Shown one piece after another: positions 23,631-31,562 of a stretch of DNA of 40,344 bases. The translations under genes were made by a program, and so were the position numbers. Origin of the DNA: JAUYIV01 sp040882645. GTDB lineage: Bacteria > Actinomycetota > Acidimicrobiia > Spongiisociales > UBA11373. Positions within the stretch are counted from its first letter, which is position 1. Every line of letters begins with the position of its first letter. The stretch lies in assembly GCA_040882645.1 (NCBI GenBank), contig JBBEAX010000021.1, positions 1 to 40,344 on the forward strand. The letters are read 5' to 3'. The notes under the pieces are model-generated. The model had not been told where the DNA came from. It worked only from the letters and a program-made list of their open reading frames with translations, and made no database searches.

Positions 23631-26267
23631 TCAGACCCGGCCGAGCGACTCGCGGGCGAGTCGGACCGCCTCCTCGATGGCATCCTCGATGCGGTCCCCA
23701 TTGGGCCCGCCTGCCTGGGCGAGTTCCGGATCGCGGCTTGCACCACCGCCGACCAGCTTGGCCGCCGGGCCTGCGATCTCCGCGGCGTTGATGCCCTGTG
23801 CGACCAGATCGCTCGTCACGACCACCACAAGCCCGGCCTTGCCATCTCGGGCACTGCCGAGAACGGCGACACCCGACCCGATGCGGTCGCGAACCTGCAT
23901 CCCCAATTGGCGCAGAGCATCGGGCGACAGGTCGTGAGGGTCGGCCATCACCAGCCGCCGCCCGCCCACTTCCTCGGCTCGCTCCACCAGCTCCCGGGCA
24001 GCCTCGTTGCGAGTCTGGGCCTCGATCTGGCCGAGCCGTTCCTCCTGCTGCCGCGACCGAGCCGCGAGGTTTGCCGCCGCTTCGTCGACGCGATCCGGTG
24101 GCACCCGGAGGCTCTCCGCAGTGGCCCGGAGCCGTCGGCGCATGTCGGAGAAGTACTCGTAACCGGCCGAACCGGTATAGGCCTCGATACGACGCAGGCT
24201 CGACCCAATCGATGATTCGCTCACCACCACCAGCGGACCCACCTGGCCCGTGGTGTGAACATGGGTGCCGCCACACAATTCGCGGGAATATGAGCCGGTT
24301 TCGACGATCCGCACCACTTCGCCGTACTTATCCCCGAAGAAAGCCAGCGCCCCCATCTCCTCGGCCTCGCCCCGCGTCACCTGATACGCCCTGACCGAGG
24401 CGTTCTCGATCACCCGCTCGTTCGCCAGCCGCTCCACCTCGATGACCTCCTCGTCGGTCAGCGCCCCGAAGTGGGAGAAGTCGAACCGTAGCCGCCCCGC
24501 CTCCACCAGCGAGCCCGCCTGCTGAACGTGGGATCCGACGACCGAACGGAGCGCCCAGTGGAGGATGTGGGTGCCGGAGTGGCTCTTGCGGATCCGTTCC
24601 CGGCGCCCTGGGTCCACGCTCAGCGAGGCGCGCTGACCTACCGCGACCGTTCCTTGCTCGACGAGGGCCCGGTGCCCGTGGAGGTCCTGCAGGGCGTGCT
24701 GGGTGTCGGTGACCCGCAACCGGCCGGTCTCGGTGCTGGCCGTTCCTGAGTCGCCCACCTGGCCACCCGACTCGGCGTAGAACGTGGTGGTGTCGAAGAA
24801 CACCTCCACCTCCTGGCCCTCGGTGGCTTGCTGGATCGTCTCACCGTCGGCCACGATCGCCAGGACTATGCCCATCGTATCGACATGCTCGTAACCCTCG
24901 AAGCGGGTCGGCCCCGACTTGTCGTAGATCTTTCGGTACACCGGGGGCGCGTCGGCAGTGGCCGCCTTGCTTCGTGCCGCCCGGGCGCGGTCCCGCTGCG
25001 CCGACATCTCGGTGTCGAAGGCGGGCCGGTCGAGGTCGACACCTCGTTCGGCGGCGATCTCGGCGGTGAGCTCCACCGGGAACCCGAAGGTGTCATGAAG
25101 TTTGAAGGCGGTCTCGCCGGGCAGGGATGCCCCGGTGTCGATCCGCTCGAGTTCGGCGCTCAGCAGCGAGTGCCCCGACTCGAGCGTCCGGCGGAACCTC
25201 TCCTCCTCGCGCTCCGCGGTCTCGGTGATCCCGTCGGCGGCCGCACGCAGCGCCGGATAGGCATCGCCCAGGGTGTCGATCGTGGCGCGCACCAGGCGGG
25301 GGGTGACGTTCTCCTCCGCCCCGAGCTGCCAGGCGTGCCGCACCGCCCGGCGCAACAGCCGCCGGAGCACGTAGCCGCGACCCTCGTTCGACGGGACCAC
25401 GCCATCGGCGATCAGGTTGGTGATCGCCCGCCCGTGGTCCGCGAGGATGCGTAGACTCACGTCGCTCTCCGGGCGATGCCCGTACGCCACGCCGGTGGCC
25501 GCCTCACCTGCCGCCAGCACCGGTCGCAGCAGGTCGGTGAGGAACACGTTGTCCACGTCCTGGAGCAGCACGCAGACCCGCTCAAGGCCGGAACCGGTAT
25601 CGATGTTCTTGGCAGGCAGGTCGCCGATCACGTGATACGGCTCGTCCTGGACGTACTGCATGAACACCAGGTTGCAGAACTCCATGAAGCGCTCTTCGTC
25701 GACCACCGGGCCGCCCTCCTCACCGAACTCGGGGCCGCGGTCGTAGAAGATCTCGGACGAGGGGCCCGCCGGGCCGGCCACTCCCATCTGCCAAAAGTTG
25801 TCCCGGTCTCGCCGCTGTACCCGGTCGGCCGGCACCCCCACCTGGTCGATCCAGATCTGGGCGGCCTCCTCGTCGGTGTGGTGCACCGTGTACCAGAGCC
25901 GTCCCGGGTCCATTTGATACACCTCGGTGATCAACTCATAGGCCCACGGGATCGCCTTCTCCTTGAAGTAGTCGCCCCCGAACGAGAAGTTGCCCAGCAT
26001 TTCGAAGAACGACATGTGCCGTGCGGTGGTGCCCACGATCTCGATGTCGTTGGTCCGGATGCACTTCTGCGAGCTGGCGGCGCGCGGGAAGGGCGGCACC
26101 TCGTCGCCGAGCAGATACGGTTTGAAAGGCACCATGCCGGCCACCGTGAGCAGCAGCGAGGGGTCGACCGGGATCAACGAAGCCGACGGCACGATCGGGT
26201 GTCCCCGCGTCCCGAAGAAGTCGAGGAATGCGCGCCTGATCTCGGCGCCGGTCACGGGCGTGCTCAT
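23631..26267 (-). CDS. alaS: Alanyl-tRNA synthetase
   Basis: Charges tRNA(Ala) and edits Ser/Gly mischarging. The 878 residues carry the class II catalytic core (FFGTRGHPIVPSASLIP, FFEMLGNFSFGGDYFKEKAI), the editing domain with metal ligands in HSGTHILHWALR and CGGTH, and the C-terminal DHHA1 domain with its GGGASRDPELAQAGG end. ATG 26267 gives the normal MST...IRRAFLDFF N-terminus; the frame is open further to 26342 without similarity. No Shine-Dalgarno precedes it; TACCCT (26279-26274) ends exactly 6 nt before the ATG, a leaderless arrangement. First gene of alaS-ruvX-mltG-aroE. Confidence 0.97.
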   Translation of the reverse strand: MSTPVTGAEIRRAFLDFFGTRGHPIVPSASLIPVDPSLLLTVAGMVPFKPYLLGDEVPPFPRAASSQKCIRTNDIEIVGTTARHMSFFEMLGNFSFGGDYFKEKAIPWAYELITEVYQMDPGRLWYTVHHTDEEAAQIWIDQVGVPADRVQRRDRDNFWQMGVAGPAGPSSEIFYDRGPEFGEEGGPVVDEERFMEFCNLVFMQYVQDEPYHVIGDLPAKNIDTGSGLERVCVLLQDVDNVFLTDLLRPVLAAGEAATGVAYGHRPESDVSLRILADHGRAITNLIADGVVPSNEGRGYVLRRLLRRAVRHAWQLGAEENVTPRLVRATIDTLGDAYPALRAAADGITETAEREEERFRRTLESGHSLLSAELERIDTGASLPGETAFKLHDTFGFPVELTAEIAAERGVDLDRPAFDTEMSAQRDRARAARSKAATADAPPVYRKIYDKSGPTRFEGYEHVDTMGIVLAIVADGETIQQATEGQEVEVFFDTTTFYAESGGQVGDSGTASTETGRLRVTDTQHALQDLHGHRALVEQGTVAVGQRASLSVDPGRRERIRKSHSGTHILHWALRSVVGSHVQQAGSLVEAGRLRFDFSHFGALTDEEVIEVERLANERVIENASVRAYQVTRGEAEEMGALAFFGDKYGEVVRIVETGSYSRELCGGTHVHTTGQVGPLVVVSESSIGSSLRRIEAYTGSAGYEYFSDMRRRLRATAESLRVPPDRVDEAAANLAARSRQQEERLGQIEAQTRNEAARELVERAEEVGGRRLVMADPHDLSPDALRQLGMQVRDRIGSGVAVLGSARDGKAGLVVVVTSDLVAQGINAAEIAGPAAKLVGGGASRDPELAQAGGPNGDRIEDAIEEAVRLARESLGRV

Positions 26268-26324
26268 GACAAGAGGGTAATGGCCCCTGCACGCGCGGAG
26301 AGTGGACCGACCTACCGCTAGGAC

Positions 26325-26449
26325 GCGAAGGGCGAAAGGCACAAAGGGGCGAAAAGCGAAAAGCGAAAGGCGAAACCGCGTCAGGAGTCTTCTAGCCGGG
26401 TTTCGCCTTTCGATTTTCGCTCATCGCTTCATACTCGCCTTTCGCCTAT
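26325..26449. repeat. Heptad tandem repeat, GCGAAAG type, with inverted arm
   Basis: First arm: GCGAAGG, GCGAAAG, a 10-bp unit, then GCGAAAA, GCGAAAA, GCGAAAG, GCGAAAC (26325-26376). The second arm carries the complementary heptads TTTCGCC, TTTCGAT, TTTCGCT, CATCGCT, TCATACT, CGCCTTT, CGCCTAT (26401-26449). The array fills the rarA-alaS spacer and runs into the rarA stop codon. The heptamer is shared with the array at 16569-16650. Confidence 0.8.
26356..26420 (-). terminator. Long hairpin built from heptad repeats, downstream of rarA
   Basis: Arms 26356-26377 and 26399-26420 are complementary over 22 positions with one mismatch, around a 21-nt loop. In rarA mRNA the stem is followed by UUUUC. 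This could act as an intrinsic terminator separating hisS-aspS-rarA from alaS. The long stem is unusual for a terminator. Confidence 0.55.
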
Positions 26450-27786
26450 CGCTGAGCCCTTGGCTCCTTCCCAATCTTCTCGTCCACGGCACGCAGTCTC
26501 TCCGCCACCTCGACCTCCGCGCCGGTGCTACCGGGCTGATAGAGAGTCTGACCCACCAATTCGTCGGGGAGGTACTGCTGCGAGGCGATGCCATCCGGGC
26601 GGTCGTGGGGATACACGTAGCCGACGCCATGGCCGAGCGCCTCGGCCCCGCGGTAACCGGTCGAGCGCAGATGGGGAGGCACCCGGGCCCCCGGATGTTC
26701 CGCGACGCCCTGCCGCGCGGCGGCGATCGTCCTCGCCACCGAGTTCGACTTCGGAGCCGTTGCCAGGTGGAGTGCCGCGTGGTGAAGGGCGTAGGAGGCT
26801 TCAGGCAGGCCCACGAATTGGAGCGCCCGCGCCGCGTCGACGGCCACGCCGAGGGCCGTCGGGTCGGCCAGCCCGATGTCCTCGGACGCGAGGATCACCA
26901 TTCGCCGGACGATGAACTCTGGGTCTTCGCCTGCGTCGAGCATCGTCTGTAACCAGTAGGCGGCTGCGTCCGGGTCGGAGCCGCGCAGGCTCTTGATGAA
27001 TGCGGAGATCACGTCGAAGTGCTGGTCACCCGCCTTGTCGTAGCGGATCACCCGATGCTGCAGGGCTTCCTCGACGGCGTCGACGGCGATGCTGTCCGCG
27101 CCCCGACCGGCGGAGATCACAGCCGCCACCTCGAGGGCGTTGAGGGCCAGGCGGGCGTCCCCGCCGGATCGCTCGGCGAGAAGAGCGGCGGCGGCGGGAT
27201 CGATCGAACCCGGCTCGATGACCCCGCGATCAGGCTCCAGCATCGCCCGTTCGATCAGGGCGCCCACCTCATCGACCGACAGTGGTTCCAGTCTGAACAA
27301 CAGACTCCGGGAAATCAGCGGCGAGTTCACTTCGAAGAACGGGTTTTCGGTGGTCGCCCCCACCAAGATCACCGTCCCATCCTCCACTCCGGGCAGGAGG
27401 GCGTCCTGCTGCGATTTGGTGAAACGATGGATCTCGTCGAGGAAGAGCACGGTCCGGCGCTCGTCCTGCTCCAGCCGGTGCCGCGCCCCGGCCAGCACCT
27501 CGCGCACCTCCTTGACGCCGGCAGAGGTCGCCGACATGGGCTCGAACGCCGCCCCGCTGGATCCGGCGACCAGACGGGCGAGCGTGGTCTTACCGGTCCC
27601 GGGTGGGCCCCAGAGGATCATGGACACCGGCCGGCCCGAACGCACCATCGTCCCGAAGGCGGCGCTCGGCCCCAGGAGGTGCCTTTGCCCGACCACCTCG
27701 TCGAGGTTTGCCGGGCGCATCCGCGCCGCCAGCGGCTCCGCTGACCTGCGTCGCGCGGCCCGCTCTCCGGCGAAAAGGTCATCCAT
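26446..27786 (-). CDS. rarA: Replication-associated recombination protein A (MgsA/RarA AAA+ ATPase)
   Basis: Clamp-loader-like AAA+ ATPase acting at stalled replication forks. The 446 residues have the typical start (RPANLDEVVGQRHLLGP), Walker A GPPGTGKTT (60-68), Walker B FLDEIHRF (115-122), sensor region VGATTENPFFEVN and the C-terminal tetramerisation domain (HFDVISAFIKSLRGSDPDAA, ASEDIGLADP). The last residues (about 435-446, EKIGKEPRAQR) look unconserved, and the stop codon lies within the heptad array. TGATG overlap with aspS. Confidence 0.96.
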   Translation of the reverse strand: MDDLFAGERAARRRSAEPLAARMRPANLDEVVGQRHLLGPSAAFGTMVRSGRPVSMILWGPPGTGKTTLARLVAGSSGAAFEPMSATSAGVKEVREVLAGARHRLEQDERRTVLFLDEIHRFTKSQQDALLPGVEDGTVILVGATTENPFFEVNSPLISRSLLFRLEPLSVDEVGALIERAMLEPDRGVIEPGSIDPAAAALLAERSGGDARLALNALEVAAVISAGRGADSIAVDAVEEALQHRVIRYDKAGDQHFDVISAFIKSLRGSDPDAAAYWLQTMLDAGEDPEFIVRRMVILASEDIGLADPTALGVAVDAARALQFVGLPEASYALHHAALHLATAPKSNSVARTIAAARQGVAEHPGARVPPHLRSTGYRGAEALGHGVGYVYPHDRPDGIASQQYLPDELVGQTLYQPGSTGAEVEVAERLRAVDEKIGKEPRAQR

Positions 27787-29576
27787 CAGTCGGTTTCCGC
27801 TTCCTCCTCGAGCGCTCGCTTCACCTCCGGGAGGAGATCGATCCCCAACTCCGCCAACTGGTCCCCCGCCACCGGGCCCGGAGACCCCGTGAGCGGATCC
27901 GTGCCGGTCTGGGTCTTCGGGAAGGGAATCACCTCGCGGATGTTCGGTTCGTTCTGGAGGATGGCGACCAGCCGGTCGATCCCCACCGCAAAGCCGGCGT
28001 GCGGGGGGGTGCCATAACGCAGGGCGCGCATGAACCAGCCGAACCGCGACTCGGCCTCCTGGTCCGAGATTCCGAGGATGTCGAACACGGTCTTTTGGGT
28101 GCGGGGGTCGTGGATACGCTCGCTTCCTGATCCGAGTTCGCTGCCGTTGAGCACCAGGTCATAGGCCCGCGACAGCGCCGTCTCGGGGTGATCCCGCATT
28201 TCCGCCACGTCGTAAGGCGCGGTGAACGGGTGGTGTTCCGGCGTCAATTCGCCATTCGGCCCCACGGCGAAGACGGGAAAGTCGACCACCCACAGCAGAG
28301 CGAGGTCGTCGTGACCGCGCGGTTTGCCGAGGTCCAGGCGCAGGGAACCGAGTACCGACTGCACCACCTTGGTCTCATCGGCGACGACCAGAAGCGTGTC
28401 GCCCGGGACGGCCCCGAATGCGCCAACCAGGCCCTCCTGCTCGGCGGCGGAAAGGAACTTCGCTACCGGTGAGCGGAGCGTTCCGTCCGGTTCTACCACC
28501 AGCCACACGAGCCCCTTGGCCCCGAGCGCCACGGCCCGCTCGACCAGCGCGTCGAACCCGCTGCGGGACAGATCCTGCTTGCCGGCGTCGATTCCGGCCA
28601 CGCTCCCCTCGGCGGCCAGGGCGCCGGCGAACGCCTTGAACTCGGTACCAACGAAGAGCTCGGTGAGATCCACGATCTCCATCCCGAACCTGATGTCGGG
28701 TTTGTCGGTGCCGTACCGGGCCATCGCCTCGTGCCAGGTGAGCCGGGGGAACGGCTGCGTCGGTTCGATTCCGCGGAGTGCCAGGGCAACCGCAGCCAGC
28801 ACCGGTTCGAGAGCAGCAAACACTTCCCCCCTCCCCCAGAACGAGCCCTCGATGTCGAGCTGGGTGAACTCGACCTGCCGATCCGACCTGAAGTCCTCAT
28901 CCCGATAGCACCGGGCGATCTGGTAATACCGCTCGACCCCGCCGACCATCAGCAACTGCTTGAACAGCTGGGGCGACTGCGGCAACGCATAGAAGGAACC
29001 TTGTCGTAGCCGGCTGGGGACCAGGAAGTCGCGGGCGCCTTCCGGCGTCGACTTCACCAGCGTCGGAGTCTCCACCTCGAGAAAGCCCTGGGCCGCCATC
29101 GTCGACCGCATGGCGTGTATCGCCTTGGAACGCGCCACCAGGTTCGCCGCCATCCTTGGCCGCCGCAGGTCGAGGTAGCGGAACTCGAGGCGGCGGCTCT
29201 CGTCTACTTCCGACCGGTCGTCGATCTGGAATGGCAGCGGGTCGGACGGTGAGAGCACCTCGACCAGGGCGGCGGCCACTTCGACGTCTCCGGTGGGGAG
29301 ATCGGGGTTCGCAGTGCCATCGGGGCGTGCCCGCACGAGGCCGGTGACGCTGATGCAGTATTCGGCACGGAGAGAATCCGCGACTGCTGCAGTCGCGTCG
29401 TCGGCATCGGGGTCGATCACGACCTGCACCAACCCTGAGGCATCGCGCAGGTCGAGGAACAGCACGCCGCCGTGGTCCCGGCGGGTTGCCACCCAGCCGG
29501 CGAGCCGTACCTCGCGGCCCGAGTCACCCGCCCGGAGCTCTCCGGCACGCGCCGTCCTCAGCGGTTGGTCAGCCAC
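27786..29576 (-). CDS. aspS: Aspartyl-tRNA synthetase
   Basis: Class IIb synthetase charging tRNA(Asp), possibly also tRNA(Asn); no asnS or gatCAB is in the window, so discrimination cannot be judged. The 596 residues comprise the N-terminal OB anticodon-binding domain (VRLAGWVATRRDHGGVLFLDLRD), motif 2 region (CYRDEDFRSDRQVEFTQLD), the bacterial-specific GAD insertion and motif 3 (GFAVGIDRLVAIL). Length is typical of bacterial AspRS. Its start overlaps hisS by 19 nt and its end overlaps rarA by 1 nt. Confidence 0.97.
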   Translation of the reverse strand: MADQPLRTARAGELRAGDSGREVRLAGWVATRRDHGGVLFLDLRDASGLVQVVIDPDADDATAAVADSLRAEYCISVTGLVRARPDGTANPDLPTGDVEVAAALVEVLSPSDPLPFQIDDRSEVDESRRLEFRYLDLRRPRMAANLVARSKAIHAMRSTMAAQGFLEVETPTLVKSTPEGARDFLVPSRLRQGSFYALPQSPQLFKQLLMVGGVERYYQIARCYRDEDFRSDRQVEFTQLDIEGSFWGRGEVFAALEPVLAAVALALRGIEPTQPFPRLTWHEAMARYGTDKPDIRFGMEIVDLTELFVGTEFKAFAGALAAEGSVAGIDAGKQDLSRSGFDALVERAVALGAKGLVWLVVEPDGTLRSPVAKFLSAAEQEGLVGAFGAVPGDTLLVVADETKVVQSVLGSLRLDLGKPRGHDDLALLWVVDFPVFAVGPNGELTPEHHPFTAPYDVAEMRDHPETALSRAYDLVLNGSELGSGSERIHDPRTQKTVFDILGISDQEAESRFGWFMRALRYGTPPHAGFAVGIDRLVAILQNEPNIREVIPFPKTQTGTDPLTGSPGPVAGDQLAELGIDLLPEVKRALEEEAETD

Positions 29577-30787
29577 CCGGCCACCTCCTCGATCGGGACA
29601 CGGGCGTCCTCACCGGTCACCAGCCGCTTCACCGTCACCTCTCCAGCCTCCCATTCGTCTCCCACCACCGCCACCGCAAGGGCACCCGCACGGTCGGCAG
29701 CCTTGAACTGACCCCGGAGAGAGCGACCTGGGGTCGGATCCCAGTCGACCCGCACTCCTTCGCCCCGTAGCCGGGCGACCCAACGCCGCGCGTCGTCGCG
29801 GCGCCCGACATCGGCCACCGCCACGAAAAGGTCGAGACGGCAGCCTTCGACTGCCGGCATCGCCTGCACGATTCGATCACACCCCAACGCGACGCCCACC
29901 GCGGGCACCTCGCGACCGCTGCCGATCAACTCTGCGAGCGGGTCGTAACGTCCGCCCCCGCCGAGAGCATCCTGCGCCGCCTCGAAGGATGACGAGAAGA
30001 ACTCGAAAACGGTGCGGTTGTAGTAGTCCAGCCCCCGAACGAGGCGCGGGGCGATCTCATACGTGATTCCGATTGCATCGAGGCCGGCACACACGGCCGC
30101 GAAGTGCTCCCGGGCGCCGTCACCGAGATGGTCAAGGGGAACGGGGGCGTCGGCGACCACCGCGGTGTCTGCTTTCGAATCGAGCACCCGCAGCGGGTTC
30201 GTCTCGATGCGACGACGAGCATCCGGCGACAGATCGGCTTCACGGGCCCGCAGAAACTCCTGAAGTAGACGGCGATACGCGGTCCGATCGGGAGCGTCGC
30301 CGATCGAGTTGAGCTGCAGGGTGACTCCAGCAACCCTGACCTCGTCGAGCAGGCGGGAGGAGAACTCGATCACCTCGATGTCGGCCTCGGGTGATGCCTC
30401 TCCCAGGTACTCCAGGTCTACCTGGTAGAACTGTCGACGCCTGCCCTTCTGGGGCTGCTCGTAACGGAACATCGGCCCGCTCGATGCGAACTTCGCCGAA
30501 CCCTGCCCCCCGGCCTCGAGAAAGGCGCGGACCATGCTCGCGGTCAGTTCCGGGCGCAGGGTCACCGAACGGCCGCCACGGTCCTCGAAGGTGTACATCT
30601 GCTTCTCGACGACTTCGGTGGCCTCGCCCACCCCGCGGGCAAACAACTCGGTCGACTCCATCGCCGGAAGCAGCACCAGGTCGTACCCGTAGCGTTCGGC
30701 GAGGGAGTCGAAGGCGCGCAGCAACGACCGCCACCGAGCCGATTCGGGCGGAAGGATGTCGTCGGTGCCCTTGAGTCGCGGAATCAA
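29558..30787 (-). CDS. hisS: Histidyl-tRNA synthetase
   Basis: Class II synthetase charging tRNA(His), 409 residues. It has IPRLKGTDDILPPES at the N-terminus, motif 2 with RPELTASMVRAFLE and FRYEQPQKGRRRQFYQ, the histidine-specific RGLDYYNRTVFEF, and motif 3 GVALGCDRI. The anticodon-binding domain follows from about 320. The frame stays open to 31183, but only from TTG 30787 does it match the family, and this TTG overlaps the preceding stop as TTGA. A TTG start is therefore the best choice; no Shine-Dalgarno is visible, so translational coupling is likely. Confidence 0.95.
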   Translation of the reverse strand: MIPRLKGTDDILPPESARWRSLLRAFDSLAERYGYDLVLLPAMESTELFARGVGEATEVVEKQMYTFEDRGGRSVTLRPELTASMVRAFLEAGGQGSAKFASSGPMFRYEQPQKGRRRQFYQVDLEYLGEASPEADIEVIEFSSRLLDEVRVAGVTLQLNSIGDAPDRTAYRRLLQEFLRAREADLSPDARRRIETNPLRVLDSKADTAVVADAPVPLDHLGDGAREHFAAVCAGLDAIGITYEIAPRLVRGLDYYNRTVFEFFSSSFEAAQDALGGGGRYDPLAELIGSGREVPAVGVALGCDRIVQAMPAVEGCRLDLFVAVADVGRRDDARRWVARLRGEGVRVDWDPTPGRSLRGQFKAADRAGALAVAVVGDEWEAGEVTVKRLVTGEDARVPIEEVAGWLTNR

Positions 30788-31431
30788 CGGAATGTCCCGA
30801 GGAAGGGATTGGTCTCGAGCTCCCGGGCAAGGGTAGTTGTAGGCCCATGCCCTGGAAACACGGCGGTGTCGGCGGGCAGCGGCAGCACCCGCTCCGCCAT
30901 CGATCGCATCAGTGCACCGTGGTCGCCTCCGGGCAGGTCGGTCCTGCCGATCGAGCCTGCGAACAACTGATCGCCGCTGAAGAGGGCACCCTCCGCCGGA
31001 ACCCAGAAGCAGCAATGACCCGGCGTGTGCCCCGGAGTGTGGAGAACCGTGAGGGCGATCCCGGCGAGGTCGAGGGTCTGGCCGTCCTCCAGATGCTCGT
31101 ATCGCTCCGGCTGCTCGTAGTCGCCCGGCGGGGCGGTCCCCCACAGGGTTTCGAGCTGGTGCCGCGGGTCGGCCGCCAGCCACTCGTCGTCGGGATGCAG
31201 ATAGGCGGACAACGCGAAGAACTTCGCGACGGACCCGGCACCCCCGAGGTGGTCGACATGCCCGTGTGTGAGCAAGAGGGCGGCGGGGATCAGATCATGG
31301 CGCGCCAGAAGGTCGACGACCCCGGCCGCATCCGGAGGGGCGTCCACCACCACCGCCGGCCCCCCGGCCTCCCGAGCGATCACCCAGCAGTTGGTCCCCG
31401 CCAGCCACAGCACCGACGAGTCGATGAGCAT
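30784..31431 (-). CDS. Metallo-beta-lactamase-fold hydrolase (glyoxalase II-like)
   Basis: 215 residues of the MBL superfamily: metal motif THGHVDH (55-61), HTPGHTPGH, SGDQLF and PGHG near the C-terminus supply the His/Asp ligands. Homologues with this size and context (next to hisS and relA in actinobacteria) are annotated as hydroxyacylglutathione hydrolase-like, although actinobacteria lack glutathione, so the substrate is unknown. The frame is open to 31491, but ATG 31431 gives the conserved N-terminus. No Shine-Dalgarno; TATCTT ends 6 nt before the ATG, suggesting leaderless mRNA. Overlaps hisS by 4 nt. Confidence 0.92.
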   Translation of the reverse strand: MLIDSSVLWLAGTNCWVIAREAGGPAVVVDAPPDAAGVVDLLARHDLIPAALLLTHGHVDHLGGAGSVAKFFALSAYLHPDDEWLAADPRHQLETLWGTAPPGDYEQPERYEHLEDGQTLDLAGIALTVLHTPGHTPGHCCFWVPAEGALFSGDQLFAGSIGRTDLPGGDHGALMRSMAERVLPLPADTAVFPGHGPTTTLARELETNPFLGTFR

Positions 31432-31437
31432 GGAAGG

Positions 31438-31443
31438 AAGATA
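31438..31443 (-). promoter_or_regulatory. -10 element of the hydrolase-hisS-aspS-rarA operon
   Basis: TATCTT on the minus strand, then exactly six bases, then the ATG at 31431. The spacing matches the mihF promoter. No -35 consensus; the upstream region is occupied from 31446 by the CCACCAG heptad array. Confidence 0.45.
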
Positions 31444-31445
31444 GG

Positions 31446-31508
31446 CCACCAGCCACCAGCCACCAGCCAACAGCCGCCAGTCACCAGTCACCAGTCACCA
31501 GTCACCAG
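31446..31508. repeat. Heptad tandem repeat, CCACCAG / TCACCAG type, nine units
   Basis: Nine perfectly phased 7-bp units: CCACCAG x3, CCAACAG, CCGCCAG, TCACCAG x4, followed by a partial TCAGAAT. This is the most regular array in the window. It lies between the minor-pilin cluster and the hydrolase gene, 2 bp upstream of the latter's -10 hexamer. A separate 6-bp repeat GCCGTA x3 lies at 31537-31554. Confidence 0.9.
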
Positions 31509-31526
31509 TCAGAATGGTCTGACCGG
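31505..31526 (-). terminator. Hairpin after the minor-pilin cluster
   Basis: Nine-bp stem (one G-U pair) with the 4-nt loop CCAT, located 37 nt past the stop codon of the last pilin-like gene. One arm is formed by the last heptad unit. No U-run follows. Possible terminator or mRNA end stabiliser. Confidence 0.4.
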
Positions 31527-31562
31527 TGGACCGTGGGCCGTAGCCGTAGCCGTAGGCCTTCT

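Noticed and set aside
30788..31183. 132-residue N-terminal extension of HisRS
   Set aside because: It overlaps the metallo-hydrolase gene almost completely, is Arg/Gly/Ala-rich and has no HisRS counterpart.
31446..31508. CRISPR-like array
   Set aside because: Units are 7 bp with no spacers, and no cas gene is present anywhere in the window.
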